Below are positions 36,201 to 50,149 of a stretch of 64,000 nucleotides of DNA, in pieces; positions within the stretch are counted from its first letter, which is position 1, and every line of letters starts with the position of its first letter. Made by a program: the position numbers and the translations under genes. The stretch lies in assembly GCA_013398615.1 (NCBI GenBank), contig VZSR01001685.1:33101077-33165076 (forward strand). The letters run 5' to 3'. The DNA is from Brachypodius melanocephalos. Taxonomy: Eukaryota; Chordata; Aves; Passeriformes; Pycnonotidae. The notes below the pieces were generated by a model. That model was not told the origin of the DNA. It searched no databases and saw nothing but the letters and a program-made list of their open reading frames with translations.

Positions 36201-39200
36201 GGTACACGCTGGGATTGTCAGCAATTCATAGAAGACATGAAGACTTTTCTCCCTCCTGGAATGATTTTCTTTGGAATGAAGATTTTTAGTCTAGACTAAA
36301 GCCAAAATATTGTTAACCATATCTTACTATCTCCAAGGAAATGAAGGTGTGCACACTGCTAGAGGAGAAAAACTGTGTTTGCACCTCAAAATAATTTTTA
36401 GCTGTGTGTTTTTGTGTGTATCTATGTTCAGACACACATGCTCTCACAAACATGCACATAGACATTGTGTATCGTTACATCCAGGAACCATTTTAAAAAG
36501 AAATAGCAAAAAAACTTTTCTTCTACCAGATATTTGATGATTCTTAGGGAAGAAAAAAACCCCACCACTGAAACAGAAGAGATAAAAAACAACTGAAGGA
36601 CTAGTCAGAACAACAAAAAGGAATGACTCGTTTCAGGATGTCTGTATGTATCATGGCAATAATATCTAATTAGGTTAAGTGTTCTATTTAATAATTCACT
36701 GTGTAATGAGATAGAGTAACAGAGAGTAATGGGATTTGTCAAAGCCCAAGCCAGTGCAGTATAAAACATGTTAGAAATTTAAAACACTTTCAGAATAACA
36801 AGATCAGTTGATTTAAAAGCCACTTATGATGTTGTGCTGTTGTGAACTGCCACATCCTATGGGTTACCTGACGGGAAAGCTGTTTACTTGTCCTTTCAAA
36901 ACTTTTTTTGTCACTGACTTTCAGGAGGAGATTATCTCTGCACTGAGCAAGTTGCATAAAAGCAGGAAACTATGAAAATATGTATTCTTAAGCCTTTCTG
37001 AGGCAGAAAAGGAAAAAGAAAAGAGAAAATATACCTCCTATAAAATAGTCAGTCCATAATCTCAGAAGTTCATTATAGCCTTGAGCACACTGGTTTGCAT
37101 CCCAGATTAAAGGATTTTCAAAAGGAACTGTGATTGTCTTGTCACGGTTGAGCTAGATATTAGTTGGCTGAGCTGAGTATCAAATATGGGAAATTAGTTG
37201 CCATTAAAAGCTAGCTTCAGGCAGTTCATTTCTCATCAGCCAAGCTGTGTGAGCCTCCTGCTGTGGACAGTGAACATTAGCTTACTAAATACTTTTGCTA
37301 ATCAGACACCACATCACTAACAGAGGTGCCTGAATTTAGAGAGGAGGAGTTGGATGGCAGATACTGAAAATCTGTCTGAGGTAAGATTAACTGCTTTTTT
37401 TTTATCAGAAGAGTTAACTTGTCTTTTCCCCAGGCCTCTATTAAAAAAAAAAAAGATAAGACCAAATGCTTCTCTGGTTTTGTTTCTGCTTTTTGAACCA
37501 TTCTTCTATCGTTATTATTTTCAATCCTGAGAAAGCTGTAGAGTAGACAAATTGAGTCAAGGTAACTTAAAAGTTAGATAATAGGAATTTACTGCATTGG
37601 TGGTGTTTTGGGAACTTGCTGGCTTGGAGGATAACAACTGTTTGTGACACTGGCAAACACCATCCTCTTCAAAATAAAATTTGTGCACCGTCTGAGGTAC
37701 AGAGAACTGCAACAGGACATGACATGACATGACATGTCACATATGGACTTCTGCTCAGTTGCTTTTAAGGGAGAAATAATCTGGTTTTGACAAAATCAGA
37801 ACTGACCTGAGTGTCTGGCCTACCCCCAGATTAATTTTACTTTTATTGTAATGATGGTTTGGAAACATTAGTGGCAGTTTCCTTCTCTTAGCATGCTCCT
37901 TTGCATTTCCTTCATTACTATAGCCACACAGTAAGTAGTAGTTTCTGGTCTTACTAAATTTTCAGGAAGATCTCTAGACAATGAGGAAATTGAGTAGGAA
38001 ACCTGCAGGTAAATGTGTCTGCCCTAAAATGAACAGGCAGATTTTCACACGTCACCAGACTATTTTGTTGATGTTACACATGCCTTTGAAAATATCGCTG
38101 GACATTAACCCCGTACATTAGACAGGGAGATAAAAACGTGGTAGGATGATTAGTTCAGGAGATGCAACATTCAGGAGCAATGGGAAGACTGAGCTAAGGA
38201 GGGTTGTAACCAAAGCCAGTCATGTTCCTTGTAACAGAAACTCATACAAAGAAAAACTGCTCTGCAGAGAAGATGCCTGATTCCTCAGACAGGACACAGA
38301 CACAGCAGCCACACATCTCCCATCCTACCTCACTACCTCAGCTTCCAACCAACTCCCAAAGTCTCTACTGCTGTTATTCAAAAGTAAAATGATCTTTTAG
38401 ATGTGAAGAGAAAGGGACTGTGCTTTAGGTCTCTGTTGTGATGCTTAGCCTCAACACTTTAGTGATCAGCCCTAAAGTCATCCTGTAGGTAAGCATCTCA
38501 GCTCTTTTATGTCTTTCTTCAAGAAAACAGGTAAATGGACAAGTAAACCAAGTTTCTCTACTTGATGAAAGAGGTAGAAAAACTGCTTCCTGAGGATAAT
38601 GATGAAGGTGGTGCTGAGCTCTTCTTCCCTTTCAAGATTTTTATGCCTCTAGACAAGCCCAGGAGTAAACACCAGATAAACTGCAACCTCAAAATCAAAA
38701 CCCAAATGTCACTTAGATAGTAACTAAGTAAGAACCATTACTAAAATTCTGCATATACAAATGCCAGTATTTATGCCTAGCACTGAAGAGCACACCACCT
38801 TGTCTAGCTCTAGGGTCTAGGAAACAAAAATAGGGAACAAGAATGCCCAGCTGGCCCCAAACAATGGCCCATTTGGCCAGGTGTTCTGCCCCAAGAGCAG
38901 CAGCATGAAACACCTGGCCCTATGCTCTAATCCATTCACCGTAGTCCCAAAATGAGAGACAATGGAGGGTACATTCATTTATTCACTCTATTACTCTACT
39001 GTTGGTCTGTGGATTTGTCCATCTTTCTTTGAATCAGTTGAAACCGTCTTTCTGTGCAAGCTTGTCTGGAGTTTCCTCCTGTCTGTTTTAAAGCAGTCTT
39101 GTAGTAGTTACTGAGCCTGGACACCTGGTGGATGAAAGAGATGCATTAATGTTAGCTGTCATCATCTCCATGATTTTATAGCCACGAAACACCTTCCCTT

Positions 39201-42200
39201 CTCACCAATCTTTTCCTCTACAAGAGTTTCATTTTGAGTGTCTCCTCATAATGGCTGATGTTTCCTTTCCCTAATGATTGTCTCTCCTTTTCTGTTTTAT
39301 AAAGATACCTAGAAATTACCGGCCCTCAAGTCTGGAAATCTAGGGATGTAGAATAAATTGGTAGGCATCATCAGATTTCCATGCCCTGTTTTCTCCAGTT
39401 GTGCACGCCTCCCAGCTGTCATTTGTTAACAGGTACAAACACAATGCAGCATCCTCTAGAGTTAGCCAGGACCTCTCTGGCTCCCCAAAATGTGTTAAAT
39501 ATCATTGGCTTTGGAATCTTCAGGACTTGCTCCCTACTCAAAAACATCTAAAAGCTAAAACTTTTCAGAGCATTTACACAGTTCGATTTGGGCTATCCCT
39601 CTTCTTGTTTTTGCTCAGGGCTCATCTTCTCACCAGTAACATGGTAGGTTTAAAATGTGTCCTATTTATCTGTGGCAAGGAAGAGATTCTTTCAGCCTGT
39701 GCAGAACTGCACTGTACACATTCATTGAAAATAACTGAATAAAATTCCAAAGGTGTTTGCAAAACTAAATACCTAATGAGCAACTGTACTTCCAGTACTT
39801 GAGCTGTTCTTTTGTGGGTTGTCAGTACAAAACAAAATGTAGCTAAGTTACTCTGACTCACTACTTAACAGCTCTGCATACATTAATGATTGCACTTACT
39901 AAAAGCTTTAAATTGGTACCAGTTTGATGGAAACTGTCAAGCCTACAGTCATTGTTTCTGACAGTATTATGTGTTTCAAGTTATTGTACCACTTAGAGCC
40001 TTTTTTCCTCACGTAACAGTTTTATGTTGGAAGGTCTGTTTTGTTAAAGGCATTTTTACTGTATGGGCTCAAAAGAGGATTACAGTTTCTCTGGGTGAAC
40101 TGATCACATGAGGGAGGGGAAGCAGGTCAATTCAGCTTCCAAATTCAAGGAAGGTGTTTTATCCTCTACATATGGTGAATGTAAATTTTATTGAAAGCCC
40201 TGAATTAACTGCAGGCTCCTGTTGAAACTGTACAAATAGTGTCATATGTGCCCTGGAAAGAGAGACTTCATTGTTTGTCTTCTGGTAGCACTCTGTTTTC
40301 TGGAGCCTAAAAGACAATTACTTCCTTGCAAACACAGGCAGATTAAATAAGCCACATTTTGTCCTTTTTGCCATCTGCCCCTTGCTTACTTTATTTTAAG
40401 CTGCATGACTAAGCTTTACTATCTGACATGTGAAGGTGGGACATGCTGTTTTTCTGCTCAGCTCCTTGAGGCTTGTAATGAATCCGAAGAAGCAGAACAG
40501 ATCTGCAAAGGAGTGAGTCAGAAAATCAGTAGCTGTACAATAATTACTTGCTGTGCCAAATAGCAGGACTTGGTTCATAACATAACAAAATCTCCTCAAG
40601 GAAGTTTCTTGATGCAAGAGAAATATAGATTTATTTCTTTAAAAAAAAAAAAAAAAGCAGCTGGTGGGCCTGATTCTGTTTCTCATCTAGCTCCACCAAC
40701 AAAAAACAGATCAGAGCTTTACCCAGATTCTACAGAGATCTATTTTGTGGGTAACTCTCAGAGCAGAGAAGGGAGGAAGGGAGATGGGAGCACTCCTAAT
40801 TAAATCCAAGATTCACTCTTAAAAAGCATCAACCATTTTCCCTAAGCTTTCCTGCAGGACAGAGACCCTCACAAGCAGCAACAGGAAGAGTCTCAGGAGC
40901 CAATATTCTGTGAGCACATGGCAGGGGCAAAGCAATCTCCTCTGCTGTCAGGGAAATGCTGTTTAATGGGAGCTTCTGCATGCACCCCAATCCTGAGAGC
41001 TGGGCTGGGGGCTGGTGGCACTGAGGTGGCCACCCATCACAGGAGGAAGGGCTGCCACCTTGCCAGTGGAGCAAGGCACTGAGGCCTCTCTCCAGCATTG
41101 GACCAGCTAGGATCATGCACTAGCTGAAGCAGACTGGGTTTCAGGTAACCAGGAAACTGGAGCAAACCTGAACAAAGCTCATTCAGAGAAGGGGAAGGTG
41201 AGAAAATCTCCTTGGTATATAAGGCACTTCTGTGTCTGTGCCTGTACAGAGAAGTAAGAGTTCACGTGTATGTCACGTGTCAGGAAACCTACTGTTCATC
41301 AGGACTCTCCCAAGCATATAATGTACCTGTTTGGTGGGTTTTCCTCCTTGTTCTAAAATATTGGAGCAAGGACTGTACTTGGGTGAGTGATTTAATCTAA
41401 AATTACAGATACCACATATTTAATTGGGATGCTTTTCTATTACTACTGCTAGAGCAGTGGAGATAGACTTGCTGATACACTCCAAGAAGCCTGAGAACCT
41501 GCTGATCTGTGTGACCAGGCAGCATCTTTCACACCCCACCTGCCCAGGCAGAGAGACCTCATCTAGGGCAGTGAGCCAGGACCACCACAACCCAGAATAA
41601 GGATAGTCTGCAACCTACTGATTATTTAGAGCAACTTAAGACTAAGGCTTTGTCCTGCAGGGAACACTGGTTTCTGTTAAAGGTCAGTGCAACCTTCTTC
41701 TCTCTTCCTCAAATAGCAAAATAGCCATTGGCCATTCTGGTTTTGTACCTTCCCTTTCCAGCAGCCAGGACAGCAGGGCCAGGACAGCACAGAAAATTCA
41801 TCTCTATGTGAGTGGGTGTCACACATGATGGGGAAGCATCCACCCCCTGTGGGGAAGCACATCCCAGAGCCATGCCCTTTCCACATTCTCCACTGCATTG
41901 TCTACTCAGCATTCTGCATGTAGCCTTTCCTAGCACGATGTCCACATGCTTTTTAACTGTACATCTCATGGGCTATGTTTTATAGACATCACAAAAGACC
42001 AAGGCTGGAGGACAGAGGTGTTGGTCAAGAAAGATTTGCATCTGGTGGAGATGCAGTCCCTGGATGCATAGGAGGCAAAAGCACATCCAAGAGGCTGGGT
42101 ATGTGTGCATAGGCTTCCCAGGGCTCCCCTCTGGTCTTGGGAGGGCCAGGCAACCCGCAAGGGTGATTCAGTGTTTAAGTAGACTGAAATGACCTTTCTT

Positions 42201-45200
42201 TGACTACAGAGGAACTACAGAGAAGTATGAACCACCTGTTAGGTGCTTAATGACAGATTGAATCTGGCCTTCTACCTGAACAGTGATGACAGCTTACTAG
42301 GTGAGAAGGAGAGTCATAGCAGAGGAGATAGAGCTTTATACGATTTGAGCTGAGAGCTCATCTGGGTAATAGGGGCCCTGGATGCTCAGAAAAAAACAGA
42401 TAAAATTTCCATGGTCCATTTTTTCTTTTAACTCTATCCCCTGACTTAAATCCTTCATTCTTTGTGTCCACTGATGTTGTAAAACAGTTCTGTGCTTAAT
42501 ATATTAGGACATATATACAGGTGTGTCTGTTTTAATAGACAAGAGATGTTGCTCTAGAAATTATGTGCACTGTTGGAATGATGGTAAAAGCAAGTGTAGG
42601 GATTGTTGTATTATCCTACTTTCTCAATCTTGTGCCTATCAGAGAAACACCATCTAGGACACTTCACAGAGAAGCAATTCACTATAAAACCATCAAAAGA
42701 TTAAAGTTTTCCGTGTTTTATTGCCTTTTGATACTGGAAGATTTGTTTATATCTTGGGAGGCCAACATGTGCTGTGATAGTTGCTCTGATGGTGCGTGGG
42801 ATCTTAGGGCTCTGAGGTTTAACATCCCCACAAGCCAACACAGATAAGAGCAATCTGAGAAGACTCTGCTGTCACACAAGGAACCTGGAATAACAAAACC
42901 CAGGCAGAGCAAATACAGAGTTTCTGCCTTTGTTTGAAGTGCTGAAGAAGTGCAGGTCAGAGCTATAAACAGGGAAGGGAGGAAGGATAAAACATTTCTG
43001 TCATTCCTTCAGAAGCTGTTGCTACTCAGAAAAGCTTGAGTAACTCAAAAATTCTGCATTTTTTTCTAAGCTTATGGACTCTTTTTAGGCAGGCCAAAGA
43101 CCTCTAATATCCAGCAGCTAAAAAGGAATCCTGTGAGATTAGCACTCGCATTCAGATAATACCTTTACCTTTTCTCTCCCTTTTCTAATTCATAGTAGTC
43201 TGCTTTCCAAAGCAGTGTCACAGACATTCTGGGTATGGCACAGAATGTGACAGACCCTGCTCATACACAGCAAAACTCTTTAACCAGGTTTCCAGGTCTC
43301 AGATAAATCCCTCCTAAGCTTCCCCATTTCCATGTTTTGCCACTTCCAAGCTCACAGAGTCCCCATGTGAGGAATGCAAAGCCAGTTGTAGTCCTTTTCT
43401 GGCACTGACATGGGGCATAGCTGTGCCTTTGTGTTATGCTGCTCTCTCTTCAAACAACTTCCATATGGTGAGAAACCACCCTACCTTAACTTTATAATGA
43501 TTGGGAACTGCTCCTCCCTCCTATTACAAGCACACTCAGGCTGTGTCCTAAGGCTTTTTCCATGCTGTGAATGAAGCACCAGATGACATGAGCACCCAGC
43601 TTCAAAAGGAAGAGATCTGTGAGAATAACAGCAAATAATACAAAGCTTCCTGTGGGCAGGTCTAGATAATTTTTGTTTAAAACTCAAGATTTCTAATTAA
43701 TAATACTTATGAAATGGAAAAATTAACTTTATTTTCCTAAGTGCCTGTTTTGAAGCCATTGAATTACTTGCTTCTACAACAGGCTTACAATGGGAGTTTT
43801 TTCTCTTATTAGGCATCTTCTCCCCACCAAGGCACAGAGTTGACAAGGTTCTTTAATAACCAGGATTTCTGGGGAAGATCAGTGCATCTCAGCAGTACCT
43901 TCACTACTTATTGCCCCAGCACCATCACAGTGTCTGGGAAATAGCTCCTGTGTTAGGAACCAAACAGAGGTTTGGGGTCTGGCTGCTCTTACAGCCTGAG
44001 TTTTAGGACAGCAGGATAGTGCTCACATAATTGCTCTTCCAGCGTTGCAGATGAAATTATGCTCTCCTGAATGAATTGCTGAGCCAGTGGGCTACTGACT
44101 TCGGCTCAATCAAAGTCAGATGAAACTTCTTGCCAGCAACGGGCAAAGTCATGAAGATATATGTTTTCACAATGGGCTATTCCATTCTGATGAGCAATTC
44201 ATCAACCTCTTGTTACAGCTCTTTCCATAATCTCCCCCAAAACCCGATATACTTGGGAGAATTTGTGGAAGAAAAGCTCTAGCTTTTATACAACCAAAGC
44301 AATATCCCAAAACACTTTCAACTTGAACCTTTCTCAATTACTGCTGTGGAGTGTTGCATGGAAGGAAGGCTCTAATAAGCTGGGCCAGACCGTTTTGGTT
44401 TATAAAGGTCAATGCCATCACCTTGAATCCTACCCAAGAGACCACTGGGAATTGCTGTGGTTTGTGGCACATTGTTGTTAAATGTTCCCTGCCTTTGATA
44501 AGTGGGATAGCTCACGCTGTTAAATTCCCTCCAGAAATAGCTGCAAGTAGAATGCATTGCAGTTGTCTGATCTCAGGGTAACATGGATAAGCAGAAGAGG
44601 ATGCGTGCCTGTAACAAAAGGTTATGCACACATGAACAAGCACAGAGGCAAAATCCACGATTTTCAGCACAAACTCTTTCTTAGGAATCCAGTTTCTCGT
44701 ATACTACAGCTCTTACCTTGATAACTGCAGACCCCTCAAGTCCTGTGAATCTGATGGTAGATTGCACGTTCATACTCCTGATTATTAATGCAGATAAATT
44801 TCTAGAGATTCTGTGTAGAGCATGGCGATCTCACGAAAGATTGGTTCATGAATTGGGTCATTTGTTCACATAGAAACAGCTATAATAGGGACATTGAGAG
44901 GCACACCTTCCCCACACTGCAGACACTGTAATCCTGTCTCCTAACTAACCTCTGCAGTCTCCCTGTGTTTGTTTGAATGAGGGAAACAGAGTGAAGCTTT
45001 GAGCTGACCTCTCCACAGAGACCTTCGGATGGATAAATCTACTGACCTTTGAGCTTTTGCAGTGTAAAAAAGCAGCAAAGTCACTTCAAAGCAAGTTCCA
45101 GCTAGTACTACAAAGAACCACTGGCTTGTCAAAAATACTTTTAGATCCGCTAAGTCTGACATTTCCAGTAAAATCATGTTGGACATGTTTTACTCGTGTT

Positions 45201-45320
45201 TTCACTCAATGTTATGCAGAGATCCCTGGCTGACAATAGAGATGCAGTTTTTGATCCCTGTCCAGACACGTGACTCCTCAATAATCTCTACTCCTGTCCT
45301 AGAAAAGATGGGACGGGGTA
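33246..45320. other. No gene seen; mostly unique AT-rich sequence
   Basis: Contains the longest open frame in the window, 176 codons at 33375-33905, with no recognisable domain, no supporting splice context and a 70-codon opposing frame. G+C-richer patches lie at 40830-41110 and 41740-42150. From 34500 to 38700 most frames are under 80 codons. A short GACAT repeat at 37716 and an A run at 40641 are the only simple repeats of note. Confidence 0.65.
37716..37735. repeat. (GACAT)4 pentanucleotide repeat
   Basis: Four perfect GACAT units, followed by GTCAC so that the last unit forms the palindrome GACATGTC. A minor tandem repeat without an associated element. Confidence 0.9.
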
Positions 45321-45425
45321 GAGGACATTTAGATATCTTTATTTTAGGACATTTTAGATATCTTTAGAGATTTAAAGGTATCTATCTACCTAGATATCTA
45401 TAATAGATATCTTTAGATATTTAGC
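45321..45425. repeat. Degenerate tandem repeat with four AGATATCT palindromes
   Basis: AGGACATTTAGATATCTTTA at 45322-45341 recurs at 45346-45366 with one extra T. Further AGATATCT cores at 45392-45399 and 45405-45412 give four copies of this 8-bp palindrome within about 82 bases. The surrounding sequence (TTTAGATATTTAGC, GCTATTTAGAT) looks like decayed units. I cannot tie it to a named satellite or mobile element. Confidence 0.85.
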
Positions 45426-47269
45426 AGCTATTTAGATTGCAACTATCAACATTTAACAATGTGAGTGGGGGCCTCACCAGACCCTCTGCGAGTCTATTTG
45501 TCTCTGTGCCTGCAGGGACAGTGGAAACTCCCAGCACCAACACAAAATCTGTGACAAAAAGCCATCCAGGAAGAGTCAAAATCCAGACACCACATCAAGA
45601 CACCACATGCCCTCTCCGTGAAGATGGTGTCCAAATGCCAATGAATGCCATTTGAATGGTGAAGCAGAGTATCCACAGCAAAAAAAACTGTTTCATTTGT
45701 GCTGGTGCCAGATCTTATGATCTAATCTATTTGTATCAAAAAAATTTGTGCCCCATTTTACTATGCCAGTATGCTAAAAGGTCATTTTCCACCACCCCTC
45801 CCCAATTTTCCCCAAAAATCCTTAAACTAAGGCTTCACAATTTTGTTGTTCCTTAGGTGGTCACGCTTTGCCATGTGCATGAGATGTTCGCACCAGGAAT
45901 TTTAGTTTCTTCCTCCTGTGACATCATTTGTGACTCATCTATAAACAGCATGACAGCTGAACAAAATCAGGGCAAAAGATCTTTAAAAGCCCTTGTGTCC
46001 ACAGTGAGAGGAAAGACGTCCATAATTATCCATCAGGTTCTCCACAGAGAAATCAATGACCACCCACCCTCCCTCGGACTTCTGACAGTACCAGCTTTTT
46101 ACAGCACTTATGCTTTTGCTGGATCTTATACAGACAGCAAGGTACCAGGTAACAAAGGAATTACATTTATTGCAGCATAACAATGGGACCAGAAAACTAC
46201 TAAGATGGTTATTAAAGTATTATGCTTATCACGCTACCACACCATGTAAAAATCCCTAATACTGCAGGAATCTCAGGAATCCTCAGTATGAAATCAGCAT
46301 GGCCAAACAGCTGTTTCTCATGACACTTTGAGTAAGCCTGGTATTATCTGGGTATTTAGTTGCTTCAGATTGGCTAGTAAGTGAACTTTTTTTTTTTTTC
46401 CACCTAATTATTCCTTACATACTTTTAAAAACTTTTTTTCATGGGCTTACATAAACTAAATGAATGACACTGATCTGAACATGACTGTTAAGTGCTAAAC
46501 AAGATGAATAAACTTTTTATAGAAAAAAAAGTCCAGCTGTTCCCTACCTTTAATAATGATAATATGTGATGTTAGAGAAAGTCTTCATAAACACATTCAA
46601 ACCTTATTTACATAACAAAATGTCTGATATCAAATAATTTAATAGGTATTTCACCAAATGTCAAAAAATTCCTTATATTTGATATAAATACTTATCTTCA
46701 GACACTTTTTCCCGCCCATCCCTCTGAGGTGATGTGAGATTGAGATGTCCATTAAAAATACACCAGACCTTCACACAGAGTGGAACTGACATCCCTGTGC
46801 AAGAAGAATGCTAGCTTGGATAAGTGATGCTGAGAATCTCCACAACAAATCTATCACTCTAGGTGTGGGACTTAGGATTGTTCTCTGGATAGGCTGTAAT
46901 ATTTTCCTGAAACTTGACTCCATGTAATACAGTTATGAAGGAAAAAAAAACCTAAGAAATCAGGGAAAGCAAGTGTTAATGTCACTGGGAACAGCCTATT
47001 AAATGAGAAAAAACCAAAGAGCACTAAAATTCTTAATTAAAATAGTAGAACAGAGAGAGGAAGAGAAAATGGAGTTAGAGAAACTGGAGATGCTACTATA
47101 AGGGTGAGTGAGGAATCCATCAGGACTTACCAGGCTCTGCTGTTGGAGAGGCTTATATTGCCTTGAAAATATCTTAACCAATGTACATTCATGAAAGCAC
47201 ATTGACGAAAAAAAGCATGAAGAGTTCTCAGTAACTTTTTTGAGAGGTAAAAGGAAAACTTGGTGTTCG
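45426..47269. other. No gene seen; unique sequence
   Basis: A 107-codon plus frame at 45857-46180 follows a pyrimidine-rich CCTTAG, which could pass for a splice acceptor, but its translation matches nothing known. A T run sits near 46388. The remainder is AT-rich. Confidence 0.6.
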
Positions 47270-47660
47270 TTTTCTATAATATTCTTGCACAGTAAATATT
47301 AGCTTGGCCAGGTATTTTTGTGAACACTTTTCATGGACCAGGAAAAACATCTTTACTCTTGTACCCTTTTTCAAAGTAGAGCCTGTGCATTCCTGCACAG
47401 ATAATGCCTTGCGGGGTCAGCATCATTTTCATTTGCATAGTCAAACTGCTCTCCTGCATCTGTCACAAATGCCTGAGCAAATCAGTGGTAAAATGACGTG
47501 TCTTATCATCCACTCCCTAAATCACTTAATCATAGGAAGCATGATGCACTTTGAAAGGTGTCTCAATACACATTTTGAATGTCTTTCAGATGTGCTACAC
47601 AAAAGGTATTTGAAAGGGACTGTCGATAGCGTTTTAGCCATCAAGAGAAAAACAGTATTA
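47270..47660. promoter_or_regulatory. Candidate enhancer-like element with octamer and CRE-like sites
   Basis: Carries ATTTGCAT (47431-47438) and a CRE-like TGACGTG (47494-47500), and keeps CpGs near 47411, 47497, 47623 and 47629. A 119-codon plus frame crosses it (starting at 47304), but it has no recognisable domain and no splice context. Regulatory function is a guess from motif content. Confidence 0.22.
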
Positions 47661-47760
47661 TAATTGTGTACTACCTACTCCTTAGCACCGGTTGAACAAA
47701 ATCAGACTCCTACAGCTCATCTTACATTGTAAACCAAGCAGCAAACTTGCAATCTTTAGG

Positions 47761-47784
47761 CATGGATATATCCATATATCCATG
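47761..47784. repeat. Perfect inverted repeat, 10-bp arms and 4-nt loop
   Basis: CATGGATATA, then TCCA, then TATATCCATG. The arms are exact reverse complements. It could form a short hairpin, but the arms are too short for a microRNA precursor and nothing nearby suggests a transcript. Confidence 0.85.
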
Positions 47785-50149
47785 TGGGAAATGTGTAAAA
47801 GCTAAACTGAAAATTTACAGTCAATCAAAACCATAGCTGAGGAAACAAAATGCTGAAAAAACAGTGACTAACCTAAGGTTATGGAAAAGTAAATTCAGCA
47901 CTAATACAATTCCTCCTTGAAGTACAGTGTAAGATAAAGACTCACAGAAAGAGGGACATAAGGCAAGAAACTGGACAAACAATCAAGTAATATTTCCTAG
48001 ATATTGTTGGTTTTGAGGAGCAGTATGAAGCCAGATGAAAATGTGGAAAGTGTTGGAAACATGAAAAAGTTAATATGGTAAGAAGAGAAACAGGAGGGTT
48101 ACAAGGAGCCAAAATAGAGGGAAGAAGTACGGGATGATGAGGGGATGTTTTTATTTTAATTGGAAGTTAAAGACCTACAAATAATGACAGGCTGCATTTC
48201 AGGTGGTTCCTGGTGCTGAAGGAGGCAGAGGTGGAAATGAGTCCCAGTAGTTGCCTTTTCTGAGGGCTCAAACTGAAATTTGGCTTGTTTCTTCTTTCCT
48301 ACTAAGGGAACATTTCTTTCTCCTGTTCCATAGCTTTGTTTTTCAGCACATTATCCTCCTCAATACTCCAGACCCAAAGCAAAGGGAGCTAAAACATGAA
48401 GGCATTGCCTGTCTTGCCTAAACAGCAAATTGATCACCAAGTCTACTGTCCCAACATCATTTCCTTTCCTCAAAGCTGAGATGCCTCACTGGAATTAACC
48501 CCTTGCAACATTTTAAGCACTCCAACAGCACTCCAAAAAGCAGATGGAACATATAATATTCATAAAAGTTATTACAGGCATTCCCACATCCCTCACAGAG
48601 GGAAACAGAGTTGAAGGAAAAGGAGACTAAGCAGCATGGATAAACAACACATCCTTAGATCATGGGAACTGCAGGAAGGATATAAAAAAAGGTAGCAGAT
48701 GGATGTTTATTCTACCCTCTAACAGCAGTGTCCAGCCAAAGTAAGGCTGCACTATTTCTTTGCATTTTGGCCAAGGATTCACACATCTCTGCACAGCAGA
48801 GGATGGCACCAGCAAAGGTGTAGGCAGAAGAACTTGCCATTTCTCAAAAATCAGGGTTAGCCTTAGCACTAATTAAGGCATCAGGCTCCACTATCATCCT
48901 CCATCCTTATTACTATCCTTGGATTTCAGGCTATATTTAAAATTATGCCATTTCAGAATCCTTTATGAATAAGTATGTGTGTCAAGACCTGCGTGCATCT
49001 CTTATGCACGCAAGACAGTAGAGTACATCACGTACTCACAGAATCTTATTAAATTTCTCTGAGACACATAATCCTGTGAACCTCATCTGTAAACACAGGC
49101 AGCAGTTATACTTGATTTCTCTCCTCTATCCTTCACAATCTCCCTTCAGCCATCTCCTTCTTAGTCACTAACTGAGAATTGAGCAGGAACTAAGCACCCA
49201 CATAAGTATGTGGATAGGGTACCTGAAGATATGTGTTAGGGAATGGAGAAAATCTTGATCAGAGAGCAAATATAGTGCATTGAATACCTGCCAGTTGTGT
49301 GAAGGTATCTGAGTATTAAAAATTAATGCAGAAAACTGAAAGCAGGATAAGAGACCCTATTTGGGTTGAGTGTTTTCAATTTTTAAGAATTTTTAAAAAT
49401 AATTATTTTAGCAGTGACATCAAAATGAAATGGTGAAGTATTCAGTTTGATTTTTCACCCTTCACAGTCAACCAACAGCAGTGTATCACCAATGTGGGGC
49501 ATTTCTGCCCTTGGATGATTCCCAGGCAGGTACAGCATGGTGCAGAGTAACCTCTGCAGCCCCACAGAAGAACCAGAGACAACCAGGCAGAGGAGCATTC
49601 AGAGCTGGAAAACAAAATTAAGTTTTGTGTTTGCCATGGGTCATGCCTCGGTCATCTACATTGGTGTTTGAATTGGGTAGGGAGGACAGGTGCCATAAAT
49701 GCAGTTCATGGAAAAAAGGCTGCAGCAGCCCAGCTCAGAGACCCCAACAGAGATGCACAATCTGAGGGATCAGGTCTCAAATCTTTGGTGGTGAGTGAGA
49801 AAACCATCAAAGTCAGAGCATCCTGCCCTGGTTAACAGATACTGAGTAAACAGAGCAAAAAAATTTAGCAGGCTAAGCTTGTTTTATTATCAGCTCAAAC
49901 CTGATACACAAGAGGGATTTAGGCCAAGTTTGGCTGGGCATTCAGGACATGTTTGAACTTAAGGACATGTATTGTCCTGTCACAACAAGGCATACTATCA
50001 CTCTTGAATTAAGGTGCATGCTTCAGTATCCCAGAGAAAAGGGAAAGTAACCTCAACCTACCTCTCTGTGGGAGCCATGCTTGAGTTTGCCACATGAATG
50101 AGAGTGTTCATTGTAGTTATTTGCAGAACACGAACTTTGCTCTTTTGAG
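47785..50149. other. No gene seen; unique sequence, nearly free of open frames
   Basis: Only one frame of at least 60 codons (48660-48869, minus) occurs. The stretch 49460-49760 is modestly G+C-richer. No mobile-element landmarks. Confidence 0.65.

Noticed and set aside
45840..46180. 107-codon frame after a CCTTAG acceptor-like site, considered as an exon
   Set aside because: The translation is unlike any protein I know, there is no matching donor context, and a 66-codon minus frame opposes it.
47761..47784. Hairpin considered as a microRNA precursor
   Set aside because: Arms of only 10 bp with a 4-nt loop are too short, and the flanks do not extend the pairing.
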